Source: Brevundimonas poindexterae (GTDB lineage Bacteria; Pseudomonadota; Alphaproteobacteria; Caulobacterales; Caulobacteraceae). Taken from it: 64,000 nt of DNA. The stretch lies in the NCBI RefSeq assembly GCF_020524625.1, contig NZ_JAIVLL010000002.1, forward strand, positions 434,001 to 498,000, in the 5' to 3' direction. Each line of letters begins with the position of its first letter. Within the stretch, counting starts at the first letter, position 1. A program made the position numbers and the translations under genes. Shown here one piece after another: positions 28,370-36,855 of this stretch. The notes beneath the pieces are model-generated. The model was not told the origin of the DNA and ran no database searches. It saw nothing but the letters and a program-made list of their open reading frames with translations.

Positions 28370-29554
28370 TCAGGCTCCCGGCAGCTGAAGCAGGTGTTTG
28401 GCGATGATGTTCAGCTGAATCTCGCTGGTGCCGCCTTCGATGGAATTGGCCTTGGTGCGCAGCCAGTCGCGGGCCATGGCGCCGTCGTGCGAACGCTCTC
28501 CCTCCCACTCCAGCGCGTCGATCCCGCCCGCCGCCATCAGCAGTTCGTGGCGGCGCTTGTTCAGCTCTGACCCGTAGTATTTCAGCATGGAGGCGATGGC
28601 CGGATGGGCCTGCCCGGCCTTCATCTGGTCTCCGGTCCGCTCCAGCGCGAGCCGGAAAGCGGCGGCGTCGACTTCCAGTTCCGCGATCCGCGCCCGCAGC
28701 ATGGGATCGTCCAGCCGGCCTTCGTCGTCGGTGCCGATGGAGCTGGTCGCCACCTGGCCCAGGGGGCGCCCGCCGCCGACCTCGCCCATGGCGCCGATCA
28801 TGGTGCGCTCGTGCGCCAGCAGGTATTTGGCCACGTCCCAGCCGCGGTTCAGCGTCCCGACAAGGTTCTCCTTCTCGACCCGCACGTCGTCGAAGAAGGT
28901 CTCGCAGAAGGGGCTCTTGCCCGAGATCAGGGTGATCGGCCGGGTCGAGACGCCGGGCGTGTCCATGTCGAAGAGCACGAAGGAAATGCCCAGATGCTTG
29001 GGCGCATCCGGATCGGTCCGCACCAGACAGAAGATCCAGTCGGCCTTGTCCGCATAGGAGGTCCAGACCTTCTGGCCATTGACGATCCAGTGATCGCCGC
29101 GGTCCTCGGCCCGTGTCTGGAGACCGGCGAGGTCAGAGCCGGCCCCCGGCTCTGAATAGCCCTGGCACCAGCGGATTTCGCCGCGCACGATCTCGGGCAG
29201 GAAGCGCTTCTTCTGCTCTTCGGTGCCGAACTTCAGCAGGGCCGGCCCCAGCATCCAGATGCCGAAGCTCATCAAGGCGGGCTGGGCGTCGATGCGGCGC
29301 AGCTCGGACGCCAGCACCTTGGCCTCCTCGCGCGACAGACCGCCGCCGCCGTATTCAGCGGGCCACTCCGGCGCGGTCCAGCCCTTGTCGCCCATGGCCT
29401 TCAGCCAGGCCTTGTGGGCCGGTGTGGCAAAGACCGCCTTGCGCCCGCCCCAGATGGCCGCGCTCTCGGATTCGATGGGTCCGCGCACCTCGGGCGGGCA
29501 GTTGGCCTCCAGCCAGGTCCTGACTTCGGCCCGAAAAGTCTCCAGATCGCGCAT
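28370..29554 (-). CDS. Acyl-CoA dehydrogenase (larger subunit-like)
   Basis: This 394-residue protein starts at ATG 29554 (MRDLETFRAEVRTWLEANCP). It carries WTAPEWPAEYGGGGLSREEA, YSEPGAGSDLAGLQTRA and NGQKVWTSYADKADW. The C-terminal NSIEGGTSEIQLNIIAKHLL supplies the GGTSEI motif. Together with the downstream, EPG-poor 373-residue gene it forms an FadE pair of the kind known as alpha-2-beta-2 acyl-CoA dehydrogenases. The substrate class cannot be read from the sequence. Confidence 0.91.
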   Translation of the reverse strand: MRDLETFRAEVRTWLEANCPPEVRGPIESESAAIWGGRKAVFATPAHKAWLKAMGDKGWTAPEWPAEYGGGGLSREEAKVLASELRRIDAQPALMSFGIWMLGPALLKFGTEEQKKRFLPEIVRGEIRWCQGYSEPGAGSDLAGLQTRAEDRGDHWIVNGQKVWTSYADKADWIFCLVRTDPDAPKHLGISFVLFDMDTPGVSTRPITLISGKSPFCETFFDDVRVEKENLVGTLNRGWDVAKYLLAHERTMIGAMGEVGGGRPLGQVATSSIGTDDEGRLDDPMLRARIAELEVDAAAFRLALERTGDQMKAGQAHPAIASMLKYYGSELNKRRHELLMAAGGIDALEWEGERSHDGAMARDWLRTKANSIEGGTSEIQLNIIAKHLLQLPGA

Positions 29555-29646
29555 CGGCTCCCCGTTCGTTTCGTTTTGCCGAAACCTATCAGGCTTTCTT
29601 GCGTGACGCTGCGTCAGCCCGGCGGGGATTTTCGCCATCTCCATAC

Positions 29647-29681
29647 GAAAACGCCCGGCCTGCGAACCGCAGGCCGGGCGT
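29647..29681 (-). terminator. Rho-independent terminator after sapC
   Basis: On the minus strand a 14-base perfect stem (29681-29668 with 29664-29651, core CGCAGGCCGGGCG) has a three-base loop and runs into TTTTCG. It begins about 24 bases past the sapC stop codon and is oriented for that gene. The downstream dehydrogenase pair starts beyond it and should have its own promoter. Confidence 0.85.
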
Positions 29682-29704
29682 CGGGTCATTCGTCAGAAGG
29701 ACGA

Positions 29705-30508
29705 TCAGGCGTTGGCGGCAGCCGGTTGCTGGGCCGCGCGCTGGAAGGTCAGGGCGATCAGACGATCCCAGCCCAGCAGCGAGGTCAGGTGGCTGTAGAT
29801 CTGGCCGAGAGCGCCGTTGTCGCGCAGCTCGACCAGCTTGTCGGCCGGCAGGGCCTTCAGCTTGTCTTCCGACACGGCATAGTATTCGGCGATCTTCTGG
29901 GGCTGGCCGGGCTCACCGTTCGGGCCGCGCGGCGTGAAGGTCGCCTCGCGCACGTCCAGCAGGTCCAGATCCTGCAGCAGCTTGACGAACGATTCGGTGC
30001 GCACGCGCTCCTGCTCGAAATTGTTGCAGAACTCCATGGCCTGCTGGGTGAACTCGCTCGGCTGGCCGTCCTTGAACAGCGGCTGCTGGCCGCCTTCGGC
30101 CAGGAACGGAGCCTGGCGGTCGACGCACAGGATCAGGCGCTTCTGGGCCTCGTCATTGGCGAAGACGAAGGGATAGCGGCGCACATAGGCGGGGATGTAG
30201 GCGTCGGGACGGAAGGCGCCGTCCTCGACAAACATGTTCTCACCCTGACGCAGGCCCAGCACGGCCACCGGCTGGCGGTTGTCGCCGACGAAGATGACCG
30301 GGAAGGACAGGGCCGCCGGCGCGAACTCGGTGACCGTCAGCGGCACGATGTTCGACTGCGCCACGAAGGCATAGGGCTTGTCCGACGGATTGATGCCCAG
30401 GTTGCCATGCGTCTCGGCCGACAGGGGCTCGGGCTTGCCGTAGAACAGGACGGTACCGGCAAGTTCGCCGGACATGGTGCCGGTTTGCGGAGAGGTTGTG
30501 TCGGTCAT
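29705..30508 (-). CDS. SapC family protein
   Basis: This 267-residue protein matches the SapC family through IPAYVRRYPFVFANDEAQKR, LILCVDRQAPFL and the helical C-terminal half with KLLQDLDLLDVREATF. The name comes from the Campylobacter S-layer secretion locus, but in alphaproteobacteria SapC is usually found with TonB receptors and flavin-dependent halogenase-like genes. No halogenase gene lies here. There is a TonB receptor (znuD-like) upstream on the same strand, separated by 101 bases. A specific function is not known. Confidence 0.85.
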   Translation of the reverse strand: MTDTTSPQTGTMSGELAGTVLFYGKPEPLSAETHGNLGINPSDKPYAFVAQSNIVPLTVTEFAPAALSFPVIFVGDNRQPVAVLGLRQGENMFVEDGAFRPDAYIPAYVRRYPFVFANDEAQKRLILCVDRQAPFLAEGGQQPLFKDGQPSEFTQQAMEFCNNFEQERVRTESFVKLLQDLDLLDVREATFTPRGPNGEPGQPQKIAEYYAVSEDKLKALPADKLVELRDNGALGQIYSHLTSLLGWDRLIALTFQRAAQQPAAANA

Positions 30509-30609
30509 GAAGGCTCTGGGATTGGAACGAAGGAAAGAAGGTCGCGCCTTCTAGCCCATGCCGGGGCGAGCGGCAAACCGGCCCGCCCCCGACGGGAATT
30601 CTGCCCGTG

Positions 30610-32685
30610 TCAGAACCGCCAGGCCATGCCCGCGCGCAGGTTGCGGCCCGGCAGAGGCGTCAGGTCCTTCAGGAACGAGGTGTGCTCGCGCACCTCCTCG
30701 TCCGTCAGGTTCCGCCCCTCGACGTAGAGGGTCAGGCCCTGCTCGCGATCCGGGCTCCAGCCCAGATAGAGATCGGCCGTCGTATAGCCATCGGTCGGCA
30801 GCTCGAAGTCGGTCACCCGGTCCTGATCGCCGACCTTGCGTACGCTGAGACGCGTGGTCCACGGCCCGAGATCCAGCTCGGCCCGGGCGTTCAGGGCCCA
30901 CGGCGGGATGCGGGCCGGGGCGCCAAGGTCCGTGTCGCCCCGCACATAGTCATAGCCCAGCCCGAGGGTCAGGCCGTCCTCGCCCGACTCCCAGGCCCGA
31001 TAGTCCAGCTTGCTCTCCAGCCCGTGGAATTCGGCGTCCGTCTGGACATAGGCGAAGACCGGCAGCCCGTCTTCTTCGGCGCCGGTCGGGCGCAGGTCGA
31101 TGAAGCCGTCGTAGTCGGCCCGGAACAGGTGCATGTCGGCGGTCCAGGGGCCCTGTTCCCAGTGCACGGTCGCCTCGATCGAGGTGACCTTCTCGGAGTC
31201 CAGATCGCCATCGCCGACCTCAAAGGCGCGCGTGGCCACGTGCGGGCCCTCGGCGAACAGTTCCGCCTCGGTCGGCGCCCGGCCGTTGCGGGCCAGCGAC
31301 AGGCCCAGGAACAGCGAGTCGACCGGCTTGAAATAGGCGCCCGCCGAGGCTGACACATTAGAGAAGTCCCGTTGTCCGCCGACCGGGCTGTCCAGATCCC
31401 GGGTGTCGAACCGCAGGCCGCCTTCCAGCCCCCAGTCGTCCCGGTCGTAGCGATGCAGGGTGTAAACGCCGAGTTCGGTGATCGCGACCGGCGGCACATA
31501 GGCCTCGTCCCCGGCGGCATCGAAGTCGCGGCTCAGCCCCTGCACACCATAGGCGGCGTTCCAGCCGCCCCGGCGCGGCATGACCACTTCCAGCCGGCCC
31601 TCAAGACCCTCGGAGGTAAAGACCGTGCCGATCTCCTCTCCCTCGAACTCGGTGTGGGTGTAGTCGGCATAGCCGACCGAGAGGCGCACGCGGTCGACCG
31701 GAGCATCGACGAACCGCCACTCGCCGCGCAGGTCGTAACGGGTCTGTTCCAGCCCGATGGTGACCTCTTCCTCTTCTTCCGGAGGGGTGGCGCCGCCCCC
31801 GTGATCCTCGTGCGCGTGGCCCGGCACGCCATAGTCGCTCTCGGTCCGCTTGACCGACACCCCGAGGAAGCCCTGATCGGCGATGTAGCTCAGGCCGGTA
31901 CCAAAGGCGCGCACATGCGAGGCGCTGTTCTCGACCGTGGTGCCGCCGGTGTCCTCATAGACCTCGCCCTCGTCCTCGACCTGGCGGCGCGATTCGGCCG
32001 GGACGGGGATGTCATAGTCGCGGCTTCGGTGATCCATGCCGTCGAACGTCATCACCCAGGGGCCCTGCCCGATGGTCACGCCGGCCCCGATGGAGCGGCC
32101 GTCGTCGACGCTGGAGGCCTGGGCCGTCACCCGGCCGTCGAAGCCATCGAGAGGCGCCTCTTCCGGGATACGGCCGTCGATCACATTAACCACGCCCCCG
32201 ATGGCCGACCCGCCAAAGGCCAGGGTCTGGGGTCCCCGCAGGACCTCGATCCGCACGGCCTCGCCCGGATCGGCGGCGACCTGGTGATCGGGCGACAGGG
32301 AACTGGCGTCGATCAGGCCCATGCCATTGGTCAGCACCTGCACCCGCGGTCCGGCGAGGCCCCGGATCACCGGTCGGCTGGCGCCCGGAGAGAAGGCCGT
32401 CGACCGCACGCCCGGCAGACCGCTCAGCACATCGCCCAAGGTGCCCGACGGCGCCGTCACCAGCGCCTCCTCGTCCAGAACATCGACGGCAATCAGGCTG
32501 GCTTCGGCGCTGATGCCGAACGGGGCGCCCGTGACGATGATGTCATCCAGTTGCGTCGTGCGCCCGGTCGCCTCCGGGTCCTGTCCGGCCGCCTGGGCGA
32601 GCACAGGCGTCGCCACCGGCAGGATGAGGGCGGTCAGCAGGGCGGCGCGGGCAGCGCCGGCCAGGCGGGACGAACGGATGGACAT
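30610..32685 (-). CDS. znuD: ZnuD-like zinc TonB-dependent receptor
   Basis: This 691-residue outer-membrane receptor has a signal peptide ending VLA-QA. The mature start contains DDIIVTGAPFG, and a plug domain (VLRGPQTLAFGGSAIGGVVN) leads into a barrel ending NLRAGMAWRF. Residues 287-307 form a loop with HAHEDHGGG followed by EEEEE, and acidic and His residues like these are known in zinc receptors of the ZnuD family. The gene is divergent from a Zur-type regulator, and a perfect inverted repeat lies 41 bases before its start. Together these support zinc uptake, induced when zinc is scarce. Nickel or cobalt remains possible. Confidence 0.85.
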   Translation of the reverse strand: MSIRSSRLAGAARAALLTALILPVATPVLAQAAGQDPEATGRTTQLDDIIVTGAPFGISAEASLIAVDVLDEEALVTAPSGTLGDVLSGLPGVRSTAFSPGASRPVIRGLAGPRVQVLTNGMGLIDASSLSPDHQVAADPGEAVRIEVLRGPQTLAFGGSAIGGVVNVIDGRIPEEAPLDGFDGRVTAQASSVDDGRSIGAGVTIGQGPWVMTFDGMDHRSRDYDIPVPAESRRQVEDEGEVYEDTGGTTVENSASHVRAFGTGLSYIADQGFLGVSVKRTESDYGVPGHAHEDHGGGATPPEEEEEVTIGLEQTRYDLRGEWRFVDAPVDRVRLSVGYADYTHTEFEGEEIGTVFTSEGLEGRLEVVMPRRGGWNAAYGVQGLSRDFDAAGDEAYVPPVAITELGVYTLHRYDRDDWGLEGGLRFDTRDLDSPVGGQRDFSNVSASAGAYFKPVDSLFLGLSLARNGRAPTEAELFAEGPHVATRAFEVGDGDLDSEKVTSIEATVHWEQGPWTADMHLFRADYDGFIDLRPTGAEEDGLPVFAYVQTDAEFHGLESKLDYRAWESGEDGLTLGLGYDYVRGDTDLGAPARIPPWALNARAELDLGPWTTRLSVRKVGDQDRVTDFELPTDGYTTADLYLGWSPDREQGLTLYVEGRNLTDEEVREHTSFLKDLTPLPGRNLRAGMAWRF

Positions 32686-32725
32686 GGATACCTCGGGGAA
32701 GACGCAAGCTACTCGGTTGCCAAAG

Positions 32726-32740
32726 TGTTATGAGATAACA
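32726..32740. promoter_or_regulatory. Putative Zur operator
   Basis: TGTTAT-GAG-ATAACA is a perfect six-base inverted repeat with a three-base spacer. It lies in the divergent gap, 41 bases upstream of the znuD-like start and 59 bases before the zur start. The half-site GTTAT/ATAAC agrees with alphaproteobacterial Zur sites as I recall them. One site in this position could repress both directions when zinc is plentiful. Confidence 0.75.
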
Positions 32741-32798
32741 TCACATACCGTCAAGCCCGGTTGCGACCGGGCCCTCGCATCGCTAGCTGTGGGAGACC

Positions 32799-33290
32799 AT
32801 GGGACACGCCTGCGACCACGATCACGACACGGCCCCGCCCGACGCGGCCTCGGTGCAGCAGCGCATCGCCGTGGCCGATGCTCGCTGTCAGGCCGACGGC
32901 GAGCGTCTGACCGCCCCCCGGCGGCGCGTCCTGGAACTGCTGGTCGAATCCGGCGAGCCGATGAAGGCCTATGATCTGATCGCCCGTTTCCGCGAGGACG
33001 GGCAGGCCGCCAAGCCGCCCACTGTCTATCGGGCGCTGGAGTTTCTGGAGCGCCGGGGCCTCGCCCACCGTATCGCCTCCATCAGTGCCTATGTCGCCTG
33101 CGCCGAGCCCGAAGCTGACGGCGACCCCGTACACGCCGCCGCCTTCCTCATCTGCGACTGTTGCGGCGCTACCCAGGAGGTGACCGGCGAACAGGCAGTC
33201 AGTCTGAACCGCGCCGCCGCCGCGGCCGGCTATGTGATCGACCACACCACCATTGAGGCCCACGGCCGCTGCCCGGCCTGCCGCGCGTGA
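32799..33290 (+). CDS. zur: Fur family regulator, zinc uptake repressor type
   Basis: This 163-residue regulator begins with a His/Asp-rich tail (MGHACDHDHD). The winged helix carries RLTAPRRRVLELLVESGEPM and PPTVYRALEFLERRGLAHRI. The dimerisation half has the structural zinc cysteines in FLICDCCGA and RCPACRA. The wide separation of the two CxxC pairs and the histidine-rich N-terminus favour Zur over Fur. GGAG precedes the ATG. The alpha/beta hydrolase gene downstream overlaps the stop codon. Confidence 0.9.
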   Translation: MGHACDHDHDTAPPDAASVQQRIAVADARCQADGERLTAPRRRVLELLVESGEPMKAYDLIARFREDGQAAKPPTVYRALEFLERRGLAHRIASISAYVACAEPEADGDPVHAAAFLICDCCGATQEVTGEQAVSLNRAAAAAGYVIDHTTIEAHGRCPACRA

Positions 33291-34186
33291 CGCCGGCGGA
33301 ACGCCGCCTCTCCCTGCCCGTCGGGACGGAGGGGGCCCTGTCCGTGCTGGAGCTGGGACGGGCCGAGGGGCCGGTCGATCTGATCTTCCTGCATGCCAAC
33401 GGCTTCAACGCCTCGACCTATCGCCCCCTGCTGGCGCCTCTGGCCGGGGGCCGAAGGATATGGCTGGTCGACCAGCGTGGTCACGGCCTGACCGACCTGC
33501 CCGCCGATCCGGCCGGACGACGGGGCTGGCAGGATTTGCGCGGTGACCTGATCGCCCTGCTCGACCAGACTGAAGGACATCCGGTTCTGGCCGGCCATTC
33601 CATGGGTGGTACCGTCAGCCTGCTGGCCGCCGCCCACCGGCCTGAACGGGTCCGCAGCCTGCTGCTGCTCGATCCCGTCATCTGGCTGCCGCTGACCACG
33701 CTTGCTTTCAATCTCCCCGGCGTGGGCCGCATGGCAGAACGCATCCCACTGGTCCGCAATGCCCTGAAACGGCGTGCCGACTTTCCGGATCGCGAGACGG
33801 CGCGAAAGGCCTATCGGGGGCGGGGCGCCTTTGCCGGCTGGCCGGATGCGTTGCTCGACGCCTGGCTGGAAACCGGCCTCAAGCCCTCCGGCGAGGGGCT
33901 GACCCTGTCCTGTCGTCCGGAATGGGAAGCCTCCAACTATGCCGCCCAAGGGCACAACCCCTGGGGCGCCCTGACGCGGTTCCGGGGACCGGTGCATATC
34001 CTGAGGGCCCAGACCCGCTCGACCTGTCACGTGCCGGACCGGCCGCCCGGCCTGTCCCATGTGCGCAGCGAGCGCCTCACCGGGGCCACGCATTTCCTGC
34101 CCATGCTGAACCCCGACGCCGTCCGCGCCGCCTTGCTGAAACAGCTTGATGCGGACGGGGTGGCCTCGCCCGGTTCCGCACGGTAA
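33287..34186 (+). CDS. Alpha/beta hydrolase
   Basis: This 299-residue cytoplasmic hydrolase starts with GTG at 33287, overlapping the zur stop codon as GTGA, so it is probably coupled to zur. The oxyanion region is FLHANGFNASTYRPLLAPL and the nucleophile elbow is GHSMGG. A cap domain of about 80 residues follows. The final TGATHFLPMLNPD supplies the catalytic histidine. There is no signal peptide. The substrate is unknown, and the coupling to zur does not by itself imply a zinc-related role. Confidence 0.85.
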   Translation: MTPAERRLSLPVGTEGALSVLELGRAEGPVDLIFLHANGFNASTYRPLLAPLAGGRRIWLVDQRGHGLTDLPADPAGRRGWQDLRGDLIALLDQTEGHPVLAGHSMGGTVSLLAAAHRPERVRSLLLLDPVIWLPLTTLAFNLPGVGRMAERIPLVRNALKRRADFPDRETARKAYRGRGAFAGWPDALLDAWLETGLKPSGEGLTLSCRPEWEASNYAAQGHNPWGALTRFRGPVHILRAQTRSTCHVPDRPPGLSHVRSERLTGATHFLPMLNPDAVRAALLKQLDADGVASPGSAR

Positions 34187-34233
34187 ACCGCCCGCAATCA
34201 CAAGAACGCCCGCCTTCCAGGAGAGAGACGCCC

Positions 34234-35736
34234 ATGCGCGACATCCACCACTTCATCAACGGCCAGAGCGTCACCGGTACCTCGGGCCGGTTCGGCGACG
34301 TCTTCAACCCGAACACCGGCGAGGTCCAGGCCCGCGTGCAGCTGGCCACCGAGTCGGAAATGGACCGCGCTGTCCAGGCCGCCCAGGCCGCCTTCGAGGG
34401 CTGGTCCAGCGTCAATCCGCAGCGCCGCGCCCGCGTGATGTTCGAGTTCAAACGCCTGGTCGAGGCCAATATGGGCGAGCTGGCCGAGCTGCTGTCCAGC
34501 GAGCACGGCAAGGTGATCGCCGACTCGAAGGGTGACGTCCAGCGCGGGCTTGAGGTCATCGAATTCGCCTGCGGCATCCCGCATGCGGTCAAGGGCGAAT
34601 ACACCTGGGGCGCGGGCCCCGGCATCGACGTCTATTCCATGCGCCAGCCGCTGGGCGTGGTGGCCGGCATCACCCCGTTCAACTTCCCCGCCATGATCCC
34701 GATGTGGATGTTCGGTGTGGCCATCGCCGTCGGCAACACCTTCATCCTCAAGCCGTCCGAGCGCGATCCGTCCGTGCCGGTCCGTCTGGCCGAACTGATG
34801 ATGGAGGCGGGCGCCCCCGCCGGTGTGCTGAATGTGGTGCATGGCGACAAGACGGCGGTCGACGCCATCCTGACCCACCCCCAGGTCCACGCCGTCAGCT
34901 TCGTCGGCAGCTCGGACATCGCCAACTATGTCTACCAGACCGGCGCGGCCCACGGGAAACGCGTCCAGGCCATGGGTGGCGCCAAGAACCACGGCATCGT
35001 CCTGCCCGACGCCGACATGGACCAGGTGGTCAAGGATCTGTCCGGCGCCGCCTTTGGCTCGGCCGGCGAACGCTGCATGGCCCTGCCGGTCGTGGTGCCG
35101 GTCGGCGACAAGACGGCCGATATTCTCCGGGAACGGATGATCGCCGAGATCGAGACCCTCAAGGTCGGCATCTCGACCGACGACGGCGCCCACTACGGCC
35201 CCGTGGTCACCGCCCAGCACAAGGCGCGCGTCGAGGGCTGGATCGACCAGGGCGTCAAGGACGGCGCCGAACTGGTCGTCGACGGCCGGGGCTTCACCCT
35301 GCAGGGTCACGAGAACGGCTATTTCGTCGGCCCGTCGCTGTTCGACCACGTCAAGCCCGAGATGGACTCCTACAAGGAAGAGATCTTCGGCCCGGTCCTG
35401 CAGATCGTCCGGGCCCAGAGCTTCGAGGAGGCCCTGGCCCTGCCGTCGAAGCACCAGTATGGCAACGGCGTCGCCATTTTCACCCAGAACGGCCGCGCGG
35501 CCCGCGACTTCGCCGCCCGGGTCAACGTCGGCATGGTCGGTATCAATGTGCCGATTCCGGTGCCGGTCGCCTATCACACCTTCGGCGGGTGGAAGCGTTC
35601 CGCGTTCGGCGACACCAACCAGCACGGCATGGAAGGCGTGAAGTTCTGGACCAAGGTCAAGACCGTCACCGCCCGCTGGCCCGACAGCGAGCTGGAACAC
35701 GCCGACAGCTCCTTCGTCATCCCGACGATGGGATAG
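34234..35736 (+). CDS. mmsA: CoA-acylating methylmalonate-semialdehyde dehydrogenase
   Basis: This 500-residue enzyme converts methylmalonate semialdehyde or malonate semialdehyde to propionyl-CoA or acetyl-CoA with NAD and CoA, in valine and thymine breakdown. Signature blocks are HFINGQSVTGTSGRFGDVFN, QPLGVVAGITPFNFPAMIPM, VGSSDIANYVYQTGAAHGKR, MGGAKNHGIVLPDADMDQVV and the nucleophile in FGSAGERCMALPV. The end IPVPVAYHTFGGWKRSAFGD is also typical of MmsA. A GGAGAG precedes the ATG. Confidence 0.96.
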   Translation: MRDIHHFINGQSVTGTSGRFGDVFNPNTGEVQARVQLATESEMDRAVQAAQAAFEGWSSVNPQRRARVMFEFKRLVEANMGELAELLSSEHGKVIADSKGDVQRGLEVIEFACGIPHAVKGEYTWGAGPGIDVYSMRQPLGVVAGITPFNFPAMIPMWMFGVAIAVGNTFILKPSERDPSVPVRLAELMMEAGAPAGVLNVVHGDKTAVDAILTHPQVHAVSFVGSSDIANYVYQTGAAHGKRVQAMGGAKNHGIVLPDADMDQVVKDLSGAAFGSAGERCMALPVVVPVGDKTADILRERMIAEIETLKVGISTDDGAHYGPVVTAQHKARVEGWIDQGVKDGAELVVDGRGFTLQGHENGYFVGPSLFDHVKPEMDSYKEEIFGPVLQIVRAQSFEEALALPSKHQYGNGVAIFTQNGRAARDFAARVNVGMVGINVPIPVPVAYHTFGGWKRSAFGDTNQHGMEGVKFWTKVKTVTARWPDSELEHADSSFVIPTMG

Positions 35737-35799
35737 GCGAACGGACTTGACGACCCCGTCCCATGCCGCTTCGGTGGCATGGGTTCTGGGGGAGACATC

Positions 35800-36771
35800 A
35801 TGATCCGGATTCTTGCTGCACTGGCCTTTTTCCTGCTGGCCTTGGGCCTCGCTGCGCCAGCGTCCGCGCAGATCACAGTCGTGCCGCCGGATCAGCAACG
35901 TGCTGCGGTGGCCCACGCCGGGGTGGCAGTGGCGGCAGGTCAGCGGATTACCGCCATCCTCATGCCGCTGATGGAAAATCCTGAACTGGCTGCGGCCCGA
36001 ACGCCGGAGCAGCTTCTTGACGTCCTCACCCGCATGCTCCCCCAAATCGCTGCAGGCAGGCAGGAACTCCAGGCCATAGAGCAGGAGTTGTCGGCCCTTC
36101 CCACACTCGCGGGGCCGGATGTCCACCCAGAGATCGCGATGGTCGACAATGCCGTGGCGAACATGATTCGCGTGGCCAGCCATGCTGACGGGGTCCTCGC
36201 AGACCATGCAGAGTTGGCCGACGCCCTGCGCAAGCGGGACTACGAGCGGGTCGAGGCGCTCGTCCAGTCGCTCGTCAAGGCCTCTGTTGTCATCATGGAG
36301 TCCCAGGCCGTGTCGATGAGGGGCCAGTTGCCTCTCATGGGATCCGACTCCTCGCAGTACGCAATCCTATCCGGAATGGCCTGCTTCTATGAGGGTGCAG
36401 CCGCCCTCCAGCGCGGCGCCTACGGCATGGTCAGTCGTGCGGAGGCCACGAGACAGCTTGCCACCGCGCAACAATGTATTGAAGAGCAGATCGAGACGGG
36501 GCGACGGAATCTTGCGATCGAGGCTGCCACCCCGCCGCCCCACCCGGCGCTCCGGCAGATGCACAGCCAGATCATTCCGGCGATGGAAGCATTCCTGGAT
36601 CACTTGGTCAGCGCGGCAGACATCATGGCGGACGCTCGTATCTCGATGATGGAGGGTTGGAGCCAGGAAAGACTGTTCGCGGTCTACAACCCCCGCGTTC
36701 TCGAGTTCCAACTTGGCCTTCAACCGCTCCAGCGGCGGATACTTGAGGTGAACCAGACCCAGGGCCGCTGA
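35800..36771 (+). CDS. Exported protein of unknown function
   Basis: This 323-residue protein starts at ATG 35800 behind GGGGGAG; an in-frame ATG at 35779 lies before that site and is rejected. Residues 1-24 form a signal peptide ending ASA-QI. The mature protein is predicted almost all-helical, with many Glu, Gln and Met residues and long amphipathic stretches such as ELQAIEQELSALP. I recognise no family. Codon choice is less GC-biased than in mmsA. The gap before it is 63 bases and includes the GGGGGAG. Confidence 0.7.
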   Translation: MIRILAALAFFLLALGLAAPASAQITVVPPDQQRAAVAHAGVAVAAGQRITAILMPLMENPELAAARTPEQLLDVLTRMLPQIAAGRQELQAIEQELSALPTLAGPDVHPEIAMVDNAVANMIRVASHADGVLADHAELADALRKRDYERVEALVQSLVKASVVIMESQAVSMRGQLPLMGSDSSQYAILSGMACFYEGAAALQRGAYGMVSRAEATRQLATAQQCIEEQIETGRRNLAIEAATPPPHPALRQMHSQIIPAMEAFLDHLVSAADIMADARISMMEGWSQERLFAVYNPRVLEFQLGLQPLQRRILEVNQTQGR

Positions 36772-36855
36772 CGGGCGAAACCGCTTGATCGTCTTCGTAA
36801 TGCCGACAGAACGGTGCTAGGGTTAACCTCCAACCACTGAGGAGCAGTTCCGGGG

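Noticed and set aside
30545..30605. GC-rich imperfect hairpin after the znuD-like gene considered as a terminator
   Set aside because: The stem GGGGCG/CGCCCC is interrupted and no T-run follows on the minus strand, so I do not call it.
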